Program-made: the position numbers and the translations under genes | Assembly (NCBI GenBank): GCA_910578995.1 | Contig: CAJTSY010000081.1 | Location: forward strand, 1-12,090 | DNA: 12,090 nucleotides | Direction of reading: 5' to 3' | Origin: an uncultured Acetatifactor sp. | Lineage (GTDB): Bacteria > Bacillota > Clostridia > Lachnospirales > Lachnospiraceae | Notes under the pieces: generated by a model | Seen by the model: only the letters and a program-made list of their open reading frames with translations | Databases searched by the model: none | Told to the model about the DNA's origin: nothing | Shown here: piece by piece, positions 5,982-12,090 of the stretch | Layout of the letters: each line of letters begins with the position of its first letter | Numbering within the stretch: the first letter of the stretch is position 1

Positions 5982-7400
5982 TTAGGGCAGGGATTCCGTA
6001 TGTCCGGAAACGGCTGCGGCTGTTGAGATCTCTCTGGCAGAAGCCTTAAGCTTACGGTACAGCGTGATATACATGGTGATAAAACATGCAAGCCCGCCTA
6101 TGCAGTTAGAGATAGGCTCGGCCCAGAATACGCCGTTCACGCCCAGTCCCATACGGGGCAGGATAAGGGTCAGGGGAGCCACGATTACAGCCTTGCGCAG
6201 CAGGGAGAAAAAAACTGCCCGCTTGGAACAGCCCAGGGCGGTGAAGGCGGACTGTCCGGAAAACTGAAAGGCCATAAAGAAGAAACCGAAAAAGTACAGC
6301 TGCAGCGCTTCCGTCCCTGCCTCCAGCATGGCGGTATCTTCGGTGAAAACCGACAGCAGAAAATGGGGACACTGGATGACGGCAAACCAGGCAAGCAGGG
6401 TATAAAGAATTCCCAAAACCGCGGTGAATCGGATTCCCTGGCATACCCGTTCATACTGCTTCGCCCCGTAATTGTACCCAAGCACCGGTTGGGAACCGCT
6501 GGTGAGTCCGTTTACCGGCAGCGACAATATCTCCCGGACCGAGTTGATGACGGTCATGATTCCCACATACAGATCTCCCCCGTATATTTTCAGGGTGGCG
6601 TTGCATACTACCTGGACCAGGCAGTTGGTTCCCTGCATGATAAAACCGGACATTCCCAGGGCCATAATTTTCCGTGTCAGTTTCCAGTCCACTGCCAGAT
6701 TTTCCTTCCGGATGCGCAGCAGGGCCTTTCTGCCTGTCAGGAACAGCAGAACCCACACGCAGGATACCATCTGGCTCAGTATGGTGGCCAGGGCCGCTCC
6801 GCTCACGCCCATATCCAGCAGGAAGATGAAAACCGGATCCAGCACCAGGTTCAGCACCGCGCCAATCAGGGTGGTCAGCATTCCCATCCTGGGAAATCCC
6901 TGGGCGTTGATAAAGCCGTTAAGTCCTGTGGACAGCATGGTAAACGTCGTACCGAACAGATAAATACGCAGATACGCATCCGCATACACATAGGAAGCGT
7001 CCCCTGCGCCAAACAGATAGAGCACCGGCCTGCGGAAAATATAGCAGAAGAAAAACATCACCAGTGAGCATCCCAACAGCAGGGAAAAGGTATTTCCCAG
7101 TATTTTTTCTGCCTGTTTATCCTCCCCGGCTCCCCTGGCTATGGAGAAAAGGGGCGTACCGCCCGTGCCAAAGAGAAAGGTGAAGGCTGCGATCAGCGTC
7201 GTCAGGGGAAATACAAGTCCTATGCCTGTCAGCGCCATGCTGTCAGCCCCGGGCAGATGCCCGATATAAATGCGGTCCACCACATTATAGAGAAGCTGTA
7301 CCAGCTGGGCCAGAATCAGGGGAATGGACTGGCTGATAATATTCTGCCAGACTTTTCCGTTGGAAAAATCGTTTGTCCGGTTATTTTTTGTAATTGTCAT
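5982..7400 (-). CDS. MATE family multidrug/organic cation efflux transporter
   Basis: 472 residues with about twelve membrane helices, the normal length for MATE exporters, which use an H+ or Na+ gradient to expel drugs and organic cations. Characteristic features are the N-terminal helix IPLILAQLVQLLYNVVDRIYIGHL, the repeated MATE halves beginning near residues 15 and 245, and the segment INSVREILSLPVNGLTSGSQPVLGYNYGAKQYERV in the second half, which corresponds to the conserved P-x-x-G-x-x-G-x-x-P-x-x-G-y-N-y-G-A pattern. The ATG at 7398-7400 has AGGAG about 12 nt upstream. It converges with the small membrane protein gene, with only 24 nt between their ends and no obvious terminator. It has its own promoter (7455-7483) and appears to be a single-gene unit. 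The substrate cannot be predicted. Confidence 0.95.
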   Translation of the reverse strand: MTITKNNRTNDFSNGKVWQNIISQSIPLILAQLVQLLYNVVDRIYIGHLPGADSMALTGIGLVFPLTTLIAAFTFLFGTGGTPLFSIARGAGEDKQAEKILGNTFSLLLGCSLVMFFFCYIFRRPVLYLFGAGDASYVYADAYLRIYLFGTTFTMLSTGLNGFINAQGFPRMGMLTTLIGAVLNLVLDPVFIFLLDMGVSGAALATILSQMVSCVWVLLFLTGRKALLRIRKENLAVDWKLTRKIMALGMSGFIMQGTNCLVQVVCNATLKIYGGDLYVGIMTVINSVREILSLPVNGLTSGSQPVLGYNYGAKQYERVCQGIRFTAVLGILYTLLAWFAVIQCPHFLLSVFTEDTAMLEAGTEALQLYFFGFFFMAFQFSGQSAFTALGCSKRAVFFSLLRKAVIVAPLTLILPRMGLGVNGVFWAEPISNCIGGLACFITMYITLYRKLKASAREISTAAAVSGHTESLP

Positions 7401-7423
7401 GATAGATATCCGCTCCTGCGATC

Positions 7424-7449
7424 CGGTAATTTTTATCTCTTTGTTACCG
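7424..7449. promoter_or_regulatory. Inverted repeat in the MATE gene leader
   Basis: CGGTAA (7424-7429) and TTACCG (7444-7449) form a 6-bp dyad with a 14-nt centre just downstream of the MATE -10 box. The position suits an operator or a leader hairpin, but arms this short could occur by chance. Confidence 0.3.
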
Positions 7450-7454
7450 ATTTT

Positions 7455-7483
7455 ATTCTAGCATATGCGGCGGGGTTTTACAA
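7455..7483 (-). promoter_or_regulatory. Promoter of the MATE gene
   Basis: On the minus strand: TTGTAA (7478-7483), a 17-nt spacer ending in TGC, then TAGAAT (7455-7460). An extended -10 with a reasonable -35, about 55 nt before the start codon. Confidence 0.7.
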
Positions 7484-7613
7484 TTGCTGTGACGGGATAT
7501 GTTACAAATCACTTTGATACTTTAGGCAATGCGGATGTGGCGAATCCCGGATGGCTGTAGCGGTATGGATTCTTTCACGGGAGCCTGTTCATTGTGGAAG
7601 CACCGGAAATTCC

Positions 7614-7642
7614 TTGATAGGGCAGTTCATTTGATGTATATT
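7614..7642 (+). promoter_or_regulatory. Promoter of the MBL-fold lipoprotein gene
   Basis: TTGATA (7614-7619), a 17-nt spacer, TATATT (7637-7642), with TG just before the -10. It lies about 50 nt upstream of the ATG. The rest of the 293-nt gap (7401-7693) shows nothing further except the MATE promoter and its leader dyad. Confidence 0.7.
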
Positions 7643-7693
7643 GGATAGCAGAAATCCGTAGCAAAACGGACAAATCGAAGGAGAAAGATACAA

Positions 7694-8836
7694 ATGAGAA
7701 GCGGACGCAGGGGACGAAATGCCGTAATGAGCAGAATCTCAGGTCTGGTAGCGGCGCTCATCGTAGTGGGACTGCTTCTGGGTTGCGGGGAAGAACACAA
7801 TGCAGACGCACAAAAGAACCGGAAGGTTCAGGAAGAACTGAAAGTACACTTTCTGGACGTGGGGCAGGGGGACGCTACGCTGGTCTGCTGCGGAGGGGAA
7901 GCCATGCTTATCGATGCAGGCGGCAATGACCAGGGAACCAGGATACAGAATTACCTGCAAAAACAGGGTGTGGATGCCTTAAAATATGTGGTCTGCACAC
8001 ATCCGGACGAAGACCATATCGGCGGAATGGATGTTATATTGTATAAATTTGACTGCGATACCATTTTTATGACCGGGGAGGAAAAGGATACCAATACTTA
8101 CCGGGACGTGGTGGATACGATGGAAGGTAAGGGATATAAGCGCACCATGCCTGTGCGGGGACAGCAGTATTCCCTGGGGGATGCCCTGTTTACCATTGTA
8201 GGGCCCGTTGCCACGGGGAGCGACAGCAATAACAATTCTATTTCACTGGTTCTGGAACATGGAGAAAACAGGTTTCTGTTTACCGGGGATGCGGAAGAAG
8301 AGGAAGAGGCGGATATGCTGGAGAGCGGTATTTCCCTGGACGTGGATCTGTACAAGACGGGACACCATGGCAGCAGGACTTCATCCTCCGAAAAGCTGTT
8401 GGAGGCGGCATCCCCTCTCTATGCCGTGATCAGCTGCGGGGAGGGGAATTCTTACGGCCATCCCCATGCGGAGACCTTAAATCATCTGCGGTCCATGGGG
8501 GTAAAGGTTTACCGGACAGATGAGCAGGGCAGTATTGTGGTAACAAGTGACGGCAGTACTTTGACGTGGAACTGTAGTCCGTCCGAAACCTGGCAGGCGG
8601 GCGAGCCCGCCGGATCCGCCTCCTCCCCTGCGCCGGACGCTGCACCGGAACCTGGGAGTGCTGCGGAAATGCCGGTGGCAGCAGACTATATCTGCAATAC
8701 CAATACCATGATATTTCATCTGCCGGACTGCCCCAGTGTCGGGCAGATGAAGGAAAAAAATAAACTTCCGGTCAGCGCCCCCAGGGAAGAACTTATAAAT
8801 CAGGGATACAATCCCTGTAAGAGATGCAGTCCATAG
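7694..8836 (+). CDS. ComEC/Rec2-like metallo-beta-lactamase-fold lipoprotein with Ada-like zinc-binding tail
   Basis: 380 residues. The basic N-terminus and hydrophobic helix end in a lipobox (LLLGC, Cys31), so the mature protein should be a lipid-anchored extracytoplasmic enzyme. Residues 48-290 are an MBL fold of the type fused to ComEC: HFLDVGQGDATL (52-63), the metal motif THPDEDHIGG (102-111), LFTGDA (195-200), KTGHHGSRTSSS (221-232) and YGHPHAET (254-261). Relatives are hydrolases of nucleic acids or phosphodiesters; the substrate here is unknown. A Pro/Ala/Ser linker (about 300-328) leads to a small Cys/His domain (FHLPDC near 341-346, PCKRC at 374-378) similar to the Ada-type zinc domain often found at the end of these proteins. 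The ATG has AAGGAG 10 nt upstream; an alternative ATG is codon 12. Confidence 0.92.
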   Translation: MRSGRRGRNAVMSRISGLVAALIVVGLLLGCGEEHNADAQKNRKVQEELKVHFLDVGQGDATLVCCGGEAMLIDAGGNDQGTRIQNYLQKQGVDALKYVVCTHPDEDHIGGMDVILYKFDCDTIFMTGEEKDTNTYRDVVDTMEGKGYKRTMPVRGQQYSLGDALFTIVGPVATGSDSNNNSISLVLEHGENRFLFTGDAEEEEEADMLESGISLDVDLYKTGHHGSRTSSSEKLLEAASPLYAVISCGEGNSYGHPHAETLNHLRSMGVKVYRTDEQGSIVVTSDGSTLTWNCSPSETWQAGEPAGSASSPAPDAAPEPGSAAEMPVAADYICNTNTMIFHLPDCPSVGQMKEKNKLPVSAPREELINQGYNPCKRCSP

Positions 8837-8849
8837 GGGGCGCAGAGTC

Positions 8850-9347
8850 CTAGGACAGGAAACCTGTGCCCAGGAATTTCGACATGCTCTGATAAGCTGC
8901 CAGGGCACCGGAACCCACAGAGGAATAGCCCAGGATATTCCGGGTGTAAAGACTGTCAGCCATCATCTGCAGCAGCTGGTTGGTTACCTGGCATTTATCA
9001 CAGCAGGAATGACCTGCACTGTCGGCGGAACTCTGGTCAGTATGTTCGGACTCAGCCGTTTCCCGGGCGCTGCTGTCGGATATCCTGCTGTAGGCTGTCG
9101 TGTAGCCGGAGTTGTGGCCGTCGGCTGCCCTGGCGCTGCCGGAGCTGCGCCTGTAGGTGGCTGCGGTGCTGCCAGGAGTGGATCCGGAAGCTGAGGTTTC
9201 CTTCCTGACATATCCTCCGCCGAGGCTTCTTTTGGCGGAGATTTCTCCCAGGCAGTTTGCAAAATTATGTATCCTTGCTGTCCGCCTGCCGCCTCTCAGT
9301 GCATAATACTCATTTACTTCTTTGACTGTGATCTGGTCAATTAACAT
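8850..9347 (-). CDS. Ser-rich protein with CCxxC cluster, third gene of the two-component operon, unknown function
   Basis: 165 residues, beginning at an ATG with AAAGGAG four nt upstream; that site and the first 11 nt lie inside the end of the kinase gene, so translation is coupled. Three zones are visible: a conserved-looking N-terminus (1-48, LIDQITVKEVNEYYALRGGR), a low-complexity Ser/Ala/Thr/Gly linker (50-113), and a C-terminal part with CCDKC (115-119) followed by a helical stretch and GTGFLS at the end. No signal peptide or membrane helix is seen, so it should be cytosolic. The closely spaced Cys residues could bind a metal or be redox-active. I do not recognise the family. Its position after an AgrC-like kinase suggests a link to that pathway. 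It converges with the lipoprotein gene, with only 13 nt between the ends. Confidence 0.75.
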   Translation of the reverse strand: MLIDQITVKEVNEYYALRGGRRTARIHNFANCLGEISAKRSLGGGYVRKETSASGSTPGSTAATYRRSSGSARAADGHNSGYTTAYSRISDSSARETAESEHTDQSSADSAGHSCCDKCQVTNQLLQMMADSLYTRNILGYSSVGSGALAAYQSMSKFLGTGFLS

Positions 9348-10962
9348 GTTTCTCCTTTCCGTGGTTCATCTGTTTTTCGGAACCACATGTCTGATTCAAA
9401 GGAGTCCGGCGGCCTCCTTTTTGTTCCGGAACCTGTTTTTCCAGGGAGCACTGTTGGAGCAGGACGGTGACACAGAAGGTGTTGCCCTCTATCCTGATAT
9501 CCAGGTTTCCGCTGTATTTCTCTGCGGTGCGTTTCACGTTGGACAGTCCTATACCGTGGGAAAAACCGGAATTCATGCCGGGCATTCCAGTGCCGTGGGG
9601 AAAACCGGAATTCATGCCGGACATTCCATTGCTGTGGGAGAGACCGGAATTCACGTCGGACAGTCCGGTGCCGCGGGATAAGCCGGATGTCCCGGGTCGC
9701 TCCTCCTCCTTTGTGGAGAGGGGGAGATTTGTATGTCTGTCAAAATGAATCTCTCCCTGAAAGGAGTTGCGCACTTCCAGGAGGAAAAACTTTTTCTTCT
9801 GTCTGCCGGAGACAGAGATGTATCTTGAACCTTCCGGCACTTTGCCGCAGGCTTCCAGTGCGTTCTGCAGCAGATTGCCCAGGATGATACCCATGTCATA
9901 GGCATTATAGCCGCCCTTTTCCGGATAGGTAAATTCTGTCTGAAAATGAATGCCGTTCTCCATGGCTGATTTTCGTTTGTCGTTCAGGATGACATCCGTT
10001 ACCGGATTGCCCGTGGAGATGGCAGGGGAAAACATGTCCAGGCTTTTATTCATCTGCCCAATGTAAGCATCCATGTCTTCATAGTGGCCGCTTACCGCAA
10101 GCCCCCGGATGGTAGTGAGATGGTTCCGCAGTTCATGCTTCATGCGCCGTAAGTCGTCCTGCATTCCTTCTGCTTCCCGGATGCGGTTTGCCATGGCGGA
10201 AAGCTGCTGTGTGGCCACAAAATAGTTTTCCCGTTCCTCCTGGAGAAGCAGGATTCTCTGGCAGGCGGCAATGGCGGCCAGAATTCCCGCATAAATCAGG
10301 AAGGCCATTGCCGGAAGAATGACGGTAAAGGCCGGAATGGATTCAAAGAGCCGGAATACTTCATTTCCATTGACCACCACCAGAAGCCGCAGGACAAGGT
10401 TGACAAACAGAATCCCCATGGCAGGAGCCAGCAGCAGGCAGCACAGTTCCCTGACATGGAGCCGCATTTCCCTTTTCCGCAGCTGTCTCCCGGCCATGAA
10501 GAGCATAATGGAAAAGAGGAGAAGCTGCATGGCTGTAACCAGAAGGTTATTCCAGAAAGCTTTCCAATAGACCAGTTCCGCAGTATTTGTGTTTTTCAGA
10601 AAAATTTTTTCCAGGAAATAGTCCACACTCCGCATCATTATCATGCTCAGGTTTCTGACGGAATAGAATACGGCCTCCAGAAGGAAGATGAAGTTCCGCT
10701 CCATGCCGAGAAAACCGGAGAGTGCCATCAGTGTAAGCGTCACTGTTACCATGTGGATTTTTCCGCTGAATGAGGGAAGCAGGTACAGAAGACATCCCGC
10801 TCCGTTGACCAGGATAATCAGGAAAAGGTTTCTGCGCAGCCTCTCCGGATTATTTCCCTCTCTCAGAAAAGGCCGAAAAAGGGCCGCCATGAAAATGGAG
10901 CTGAAAAAGAGCTCGGTTCCTGAAGTTATCTGGTAGGACAAAATAAAGGTTTCCCTGGTCAA
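9337..10962 (-). CDS. AgrC-like GHKL-family sensor histidine kinase with repeated G2 box
   Basis: 541 residues from a TTG start (10960-10962) with AAGGAGG six nt upstream; no ATG is as well placed. About six N-terminal membrane helices (to residue 235) form the sensor. A coiled linker leads to the phospho-acceptor block RRMKHELRNHLTTIRGL (His276), as in AgrC-type kinases, although these usually have HD rather than HE. The N box is DMGIILGNLLQNALEAC (356-372). The G2 box HGIGLSNVKRTAEKYSG (469-485) is preceded by three further 13-residue units that repeat its pattern (425-463), inside the ATP lid. The C-terminus extends about 37 residues past the usual end, rich in Gln and Lys. The gene follows the LytTR regulator by 32 nt and overlaps the next gene by 11 nt. 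No agrB/agrD-like peptide genes are in the window, so the ligand is unknown. Confidence 0.92.
   Translation of the reverse strand: MTRETFILSYQITSGTELFFSSIFMAALFRPFLREGNNPERLRRNLFLIILVNGAGCLLYLLPSFSGKIHMVTVTLTLMALSGFLGMERNFIFLLEAVFYSVRNLSMIMMRSVDYFLEKIFLKNTNTAELVYWKAFWNNLLVTAMQLLLFSIMLFMAGRQLRKREMRLHVRELCCLLLAPAMGILFVNLVLRLLVVVNGNEVFRLFESIPAFTVILPAMAFLIYAGILAAIAACQRILLLQEERENYFVATQQLSAMANRIREAEGMQDDLRRMKHELRNHLTTIRGLAVSGHYEDMDAYIGQMNKSLDMFSPAISTGNPVTDVILNDKRKSAMENGIHFQTEFTYPEKGGYNAYDMGIILGNLLQNALEACGKVPEGSRYISVSGRQKKKFFLLEVRNSFQGEIHFDRHTNLPLSTKEEERPGTSGLSRGTGLSDVNSGLSHSNGMSGMNSGFPHGTGMPGMNSGFSHGIGLSNVKRTAEKYSGNLDIRIEGNTFCVTVLLQQCSLEKQVPEQKGGRRTPLNQTCGSEKQMNHGKEKHVN
9536..9691. repeat. Four tandem 39-bp repeats inside the kinase gene
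   Basis: Units are 9536-9574, 9575-9613, 9614-9652 and 9653-9691. Units 2 and 3 match at 33 of 39 positions; units 1 and 2, and 1 and 4, at about 30 of 39. Units 1, 2 and 3 all end in CCGGAATTC. Being a multiple of three, they keep the frame. On the coding strand they encode, in order, TSGLSRGTGLSDV, NSGLSHSNGMSGM, NSGFPHGTGMPGM and NSGFSHGIGLSNV; the last is the true G2 box of the kinase. Confidence 0.95.
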
Positions 10963-10994
10963 GTTGAGCCTCCTTCTTTAACGGCGGACGAGAT

Positions 10995-11768
10995 TTACAT
11001 GGAAGTCCGCATAAACTGGAGATGAGCCTTCACAAAGCCGTCATATTTATACTTTGACAGATTCAGGTATTCCCCGTTGGCAAGGGTCACGGTTGTCCTG
11101 CCGTATTCTTCCACATAGGCCAGGTTCACCAGGAGGCCTTTGTGGATCCGGTAGAATTGTCCCTGCAGTTCCTGTTCCAGGTCCGCCAGCCTTGCGTAGT
11201 ATTCCAGGGTGGTGTCTTTCAGGTGCAGCACGATTTTATGCCCCTGGCTTTCCATGTAATAGACATCGTCTGGCGCCAGTATCCTGCTTGTTCCGGCGCA
11301 GCGAATCACCAGTTTTTTTCCCTGTTGGGCGGTCTTTGCCCTGATCCGCTGCGCAGCCCGGCGATAGACTTCCGCAAACCGCTGTTCGTCGATGGGTTTT
11401 AAGAGATACTGGAAGGCATCCACATCGAAAGCGTCATATACATAGGATTCGTAGCCGGTGACAAAGATGATCAGGGGCTGCGGGCCCTCCCGCATGGATC
11501 GGATCCGTCTGGCCAGATCCATACCGTTTTCACAGGAATTCCGGTCAGGGGATGCTGCCATGGGGGAATCCGGGCCGGCTGCGGAATCCTTTGCAGGAGC
11601 TCCCAGCTCTATATCCAGAAAGAGCAGGTCATACTCCGCCCCGTCTGACAGATAGGCGGCAGCGGATGCATATTCCGTGACTGCAGCCCCGGGATCCTGG
11701 CTCCTGATCAGGGATGCCAGGTAGCTTCTTATATAAGGTTCATCGTCGCAAATCGCTGTTTTTATCAT
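10995..11768 (-). CDS. LytTR-family (AgrA/LytR-like) response regulator
   Basis: 257 residues from the ATG at 11766-11768, which begins the usual receiver sequence (MIKTAICDDEP) and has AAAGG eight nt upstream. An ATG 33 nt earlier (11801) is open but would add an atypical GC-rich leader. Receiver domain: acidic pair D8/D9, phospho-acceptor D52 in LLFLDIEL, T104, K124 in YLLKPID. An unusual Ala/Ser/Pro/Asp-rich insertion of about 22 residues (near 57-79) separates D52 from the helix NGMDLARRIR. The LytTR DNA-binding domain follows (about 150-250), with YYMESQGHKIVLHL and FYRIHKGLLVNLAYV. It would be phosphorylated by the adjacent kinase and bind paired direct repeats; a fitting pair lies upstream at 11871-11908. 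It is the first gene of the operon. Confidence 0.93.
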   Translation of the reverse strand: MIKTAICDDEPYIRSYLASLIRSQDPGAAVTEYASAAAYLSDGAEYDLLFLDIELGAPAKDSAAGPDSPMAASPDRNSCENGMDLARRIRSMREGPQPLIIFVTGYESYVYDAFDVDAFQYLLKPIDEQRFAEVYRRAAQRIRAKTAQQGKKLVIRCAGTSRILAPDDVYYMESQGHKIVLHLKDTTLEYYARLADLEQELQGQFYRIHKGLLVNLAYVEEYGRTTVTLANGEYLNLSKYKYDGFVKAHLQFMRTSM

Positions 11769-11772
11769 AATT

Positions 11773-11797
11773 AAGCCTTTCGGGCCTGCCGCAGGCC
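11773..11797 (-). promoter_or_regulatory. Two mutually exclusive hairpins at the response regulator start
   Basis: In the mRNA, GGCCTG-CGG-CAGGCC (11783-11797) can form a 6-bp GC stem just before the Shine-Dalgarno. Alternatively its second arm can pair downstream, AGGCC-CGAAA-GGCTT (11773-11787), which puts the GG of the AAAGG site into a stem. The two share AGGCC, so only one can form. This could tune translation, but no ligand or conserved fold is recognised. Confidence 0.35.
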
Positions 11798-11870
11798 GCA
11801 TACCGCATTATGGCCGAATCGTAGCCGCTCTATTCCGTGTATCGGTATATTGTGCGGAATCTTAAGGGAA

Positions 11871-11908
11871 ACAGCGCAAACGGACGGTTTGACAGCGCAA
11901 ATGGACGG
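11871..11908. promoter_or_regulatory. Paired 17-bp direct repeats at 21-bp spacing, candidate LytTR binding site
   Basis: ACAGCGCAAACGGACGG (11871-11887) and ACAGCGCAAATGGACGG (11892-11908) differ at one base and start 21 bp apart, two helical turns. LytTR-type regulators such as AgrA bind two direct repeats with this geometry. The pair lies about 100 nt upstream of the response regulator and 38 nt before the -35 of the divergent tetR promoter, so it could control either or both. On the plus strand the half-sites begin ACAG, as in AgrA sites, though the rest differs. Confidence 0.7.
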
Positions 11909-11945
11909 AAATAGGGGGATGCAGGGTTCAAGCCGGATTTCATGA

Positions 11946-11974
11946 TTGAAAAAAGGCATTTTTTATCATATACT
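11946..11974 (+). promoter_or_regulatory. Promoter of the tetR-like gene
   Basis: TTGAAA (11946-11951), a 17-nt spacer, TATACT (11969-11974). Near-consensus, about 57 nt before the ATG. Confidence 0.75.
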
Positions 11975-11982
11975 TTATATGA
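11966..11982. promoter_or_regulatory. Perfect palindrome over the tetR -10 box, candidate TetR operator
   Basis: TCATATA-CTT-TATATGA is a perfect 7-bp dyad with a 3-nt centre. It covers the -10 box and probable transcription start of the tetR-like promoter. TetR-family proteins commonly repress their own gene from such palindromes. Confidence 0.6.
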
Positions 11983-12030
11983 ATGAGAGCAGTTTCATCT
12001 GCCCGTATACTGTCTGAGGAGATGAGGAAA

Positions 12031-12090
12031 ATGCCCAATTTTACAAAAATGGCGATCAAGAGCACTTTTATACAGTTATTGAATGAGAAA
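12031..12090 (+). CDS. TetR/AcrR family transcriptional regulator, first 20 codons only
   Basis: The gene runs off the right edge. The visible residues are MPNFTKMAIKSTFIQLLNEK, the usual opening helix of TetR-family DNA-binding domains, in which a short lead is followed by an (I/A)-xx-(S/A)-F-xx-L-L-x-(E/K)-(K/R) pattern. The ATG at 12031 has AGGAG and GAGG upstream; an in-frame ATG at 12022 directly abuts AGGAG and is a less likely start. It is transcribed away from the two-component operon from its own promoter, with a palindrome over the -10 box that suggests autoregulation. With so little sequence, its ligand and subgroup cannot be judged. Confidence 0.7.
   Translation, partial: MPNFTKMAIKSTFIQLLNEK

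Noticed and set aside
6363..7067. Plus-strand open frame opposite the MATE transporter
   Set aside because: His/Gln/Pro-rich shadow of a clear MATE gene on the other strand.
7529..7651. A 40-codon open frame in the gap before the lipoprotein gene
   Set aside because: It has no convincing ribosome binding site and overlaps the lipoprotein gene promoter; the translated sequence has no recognisable features.
8852..8875. Hairpin ACAGG-AAA-CCTGT near the convergent gene ends as a terminator
   Set aside because: Stem of only 5 bp, lies within the coding end of the Ser-rich protein, and has no U-run in either direction.
9337..11768. A complete agr-type quorum-sensing locus
   Set aside because: Only the kinase and regulator are present. 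No AgrB-like membrane protease or AgrD-like peptide gene was found on either strand of the window.

Overview
This window looks like a chromosomal stretch from a gut-type Firmicute of the Lachnospiraceae/Clostridia group. The reasons are moderately GC-rich coding sequence with AT-rich gaps, strong AGGAGG-type ribosome binding sites, occasional TTG and GTG starts, and gene families typical of that group: a BlaI/BlaR1-like pair, an AgrC/LytTR two-component system, an AAA-ATPase-like/DUF1703 relic, and a ComEC-like metallo-beta-lactamase lipoprotein with an Ada-like tail. The genus cannot be told from the sequence alone. No phage, insertion sequence, CRISPR array, rRNA or tRNA was seen.

Layout. 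(1) 1-1860, minus strand: an MBOAT O-acyltransferase followed by the N-terminal part of a secreted or anchored protein, probably a cell-surface glycan acylation pair. Its promoter and an operator-like inverted repeat are at about 1831-1862. (2) 1915-2315, minus: a small basic coiled-coil protein with its own promoter and a strong terminator. Its Shine-Dalgarno lies 32 nt from the ATG, with a small hairpin in between. (3) 2402-2850, plus: a deleted and frameshifted relic of an AAA-ATPase-like/DUF1703 protein. (4) 2847-5957, plus: a BlaI-type repressor, a BlaR1-like M56 sensor protease and a small membrane protein, preceded by a large inverted repeat holding two CTAC-N4-GTAG dyads. The M56 gene is cut by an in-frame TGA where a Trp codon is expected, so the signalling branch is probably broken. 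(5) 5982-7483, minus: a MATE efflux transporter with its own promoter. (6) 7614-8836, plus: a ComEC-like MBL-fold lipoprotein. (7) 8850-11768, minus: a LytTR response regulator, an AgrC-like histidine kinase and a Ser-rich protein with a Cys cluster, apparently one operon. (8) 11946-end, plus: the start of a TetR-family regulator, divergent from the two-component operon.

The most unusual part is region 7. The kinase carries four tandem 39-bp (13-residue) units, each containing a copy or near-copy of the G2-box motif that forms the ATP lid of GHKL kinases. The regulator carries a low-complexity insertion just after its phospho-acceptor Asp. The third protein is a Ser-rich linker between conserved-looking ends. 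Upstream of the regulator are two 17-bp direct repeats at 21-bp spacing, the geometry expected for a LytTR-domain binding site. The divergent tetR promoter has a perfect 17-bp palindrome over its -10 box, a good candidate for autoregulation.
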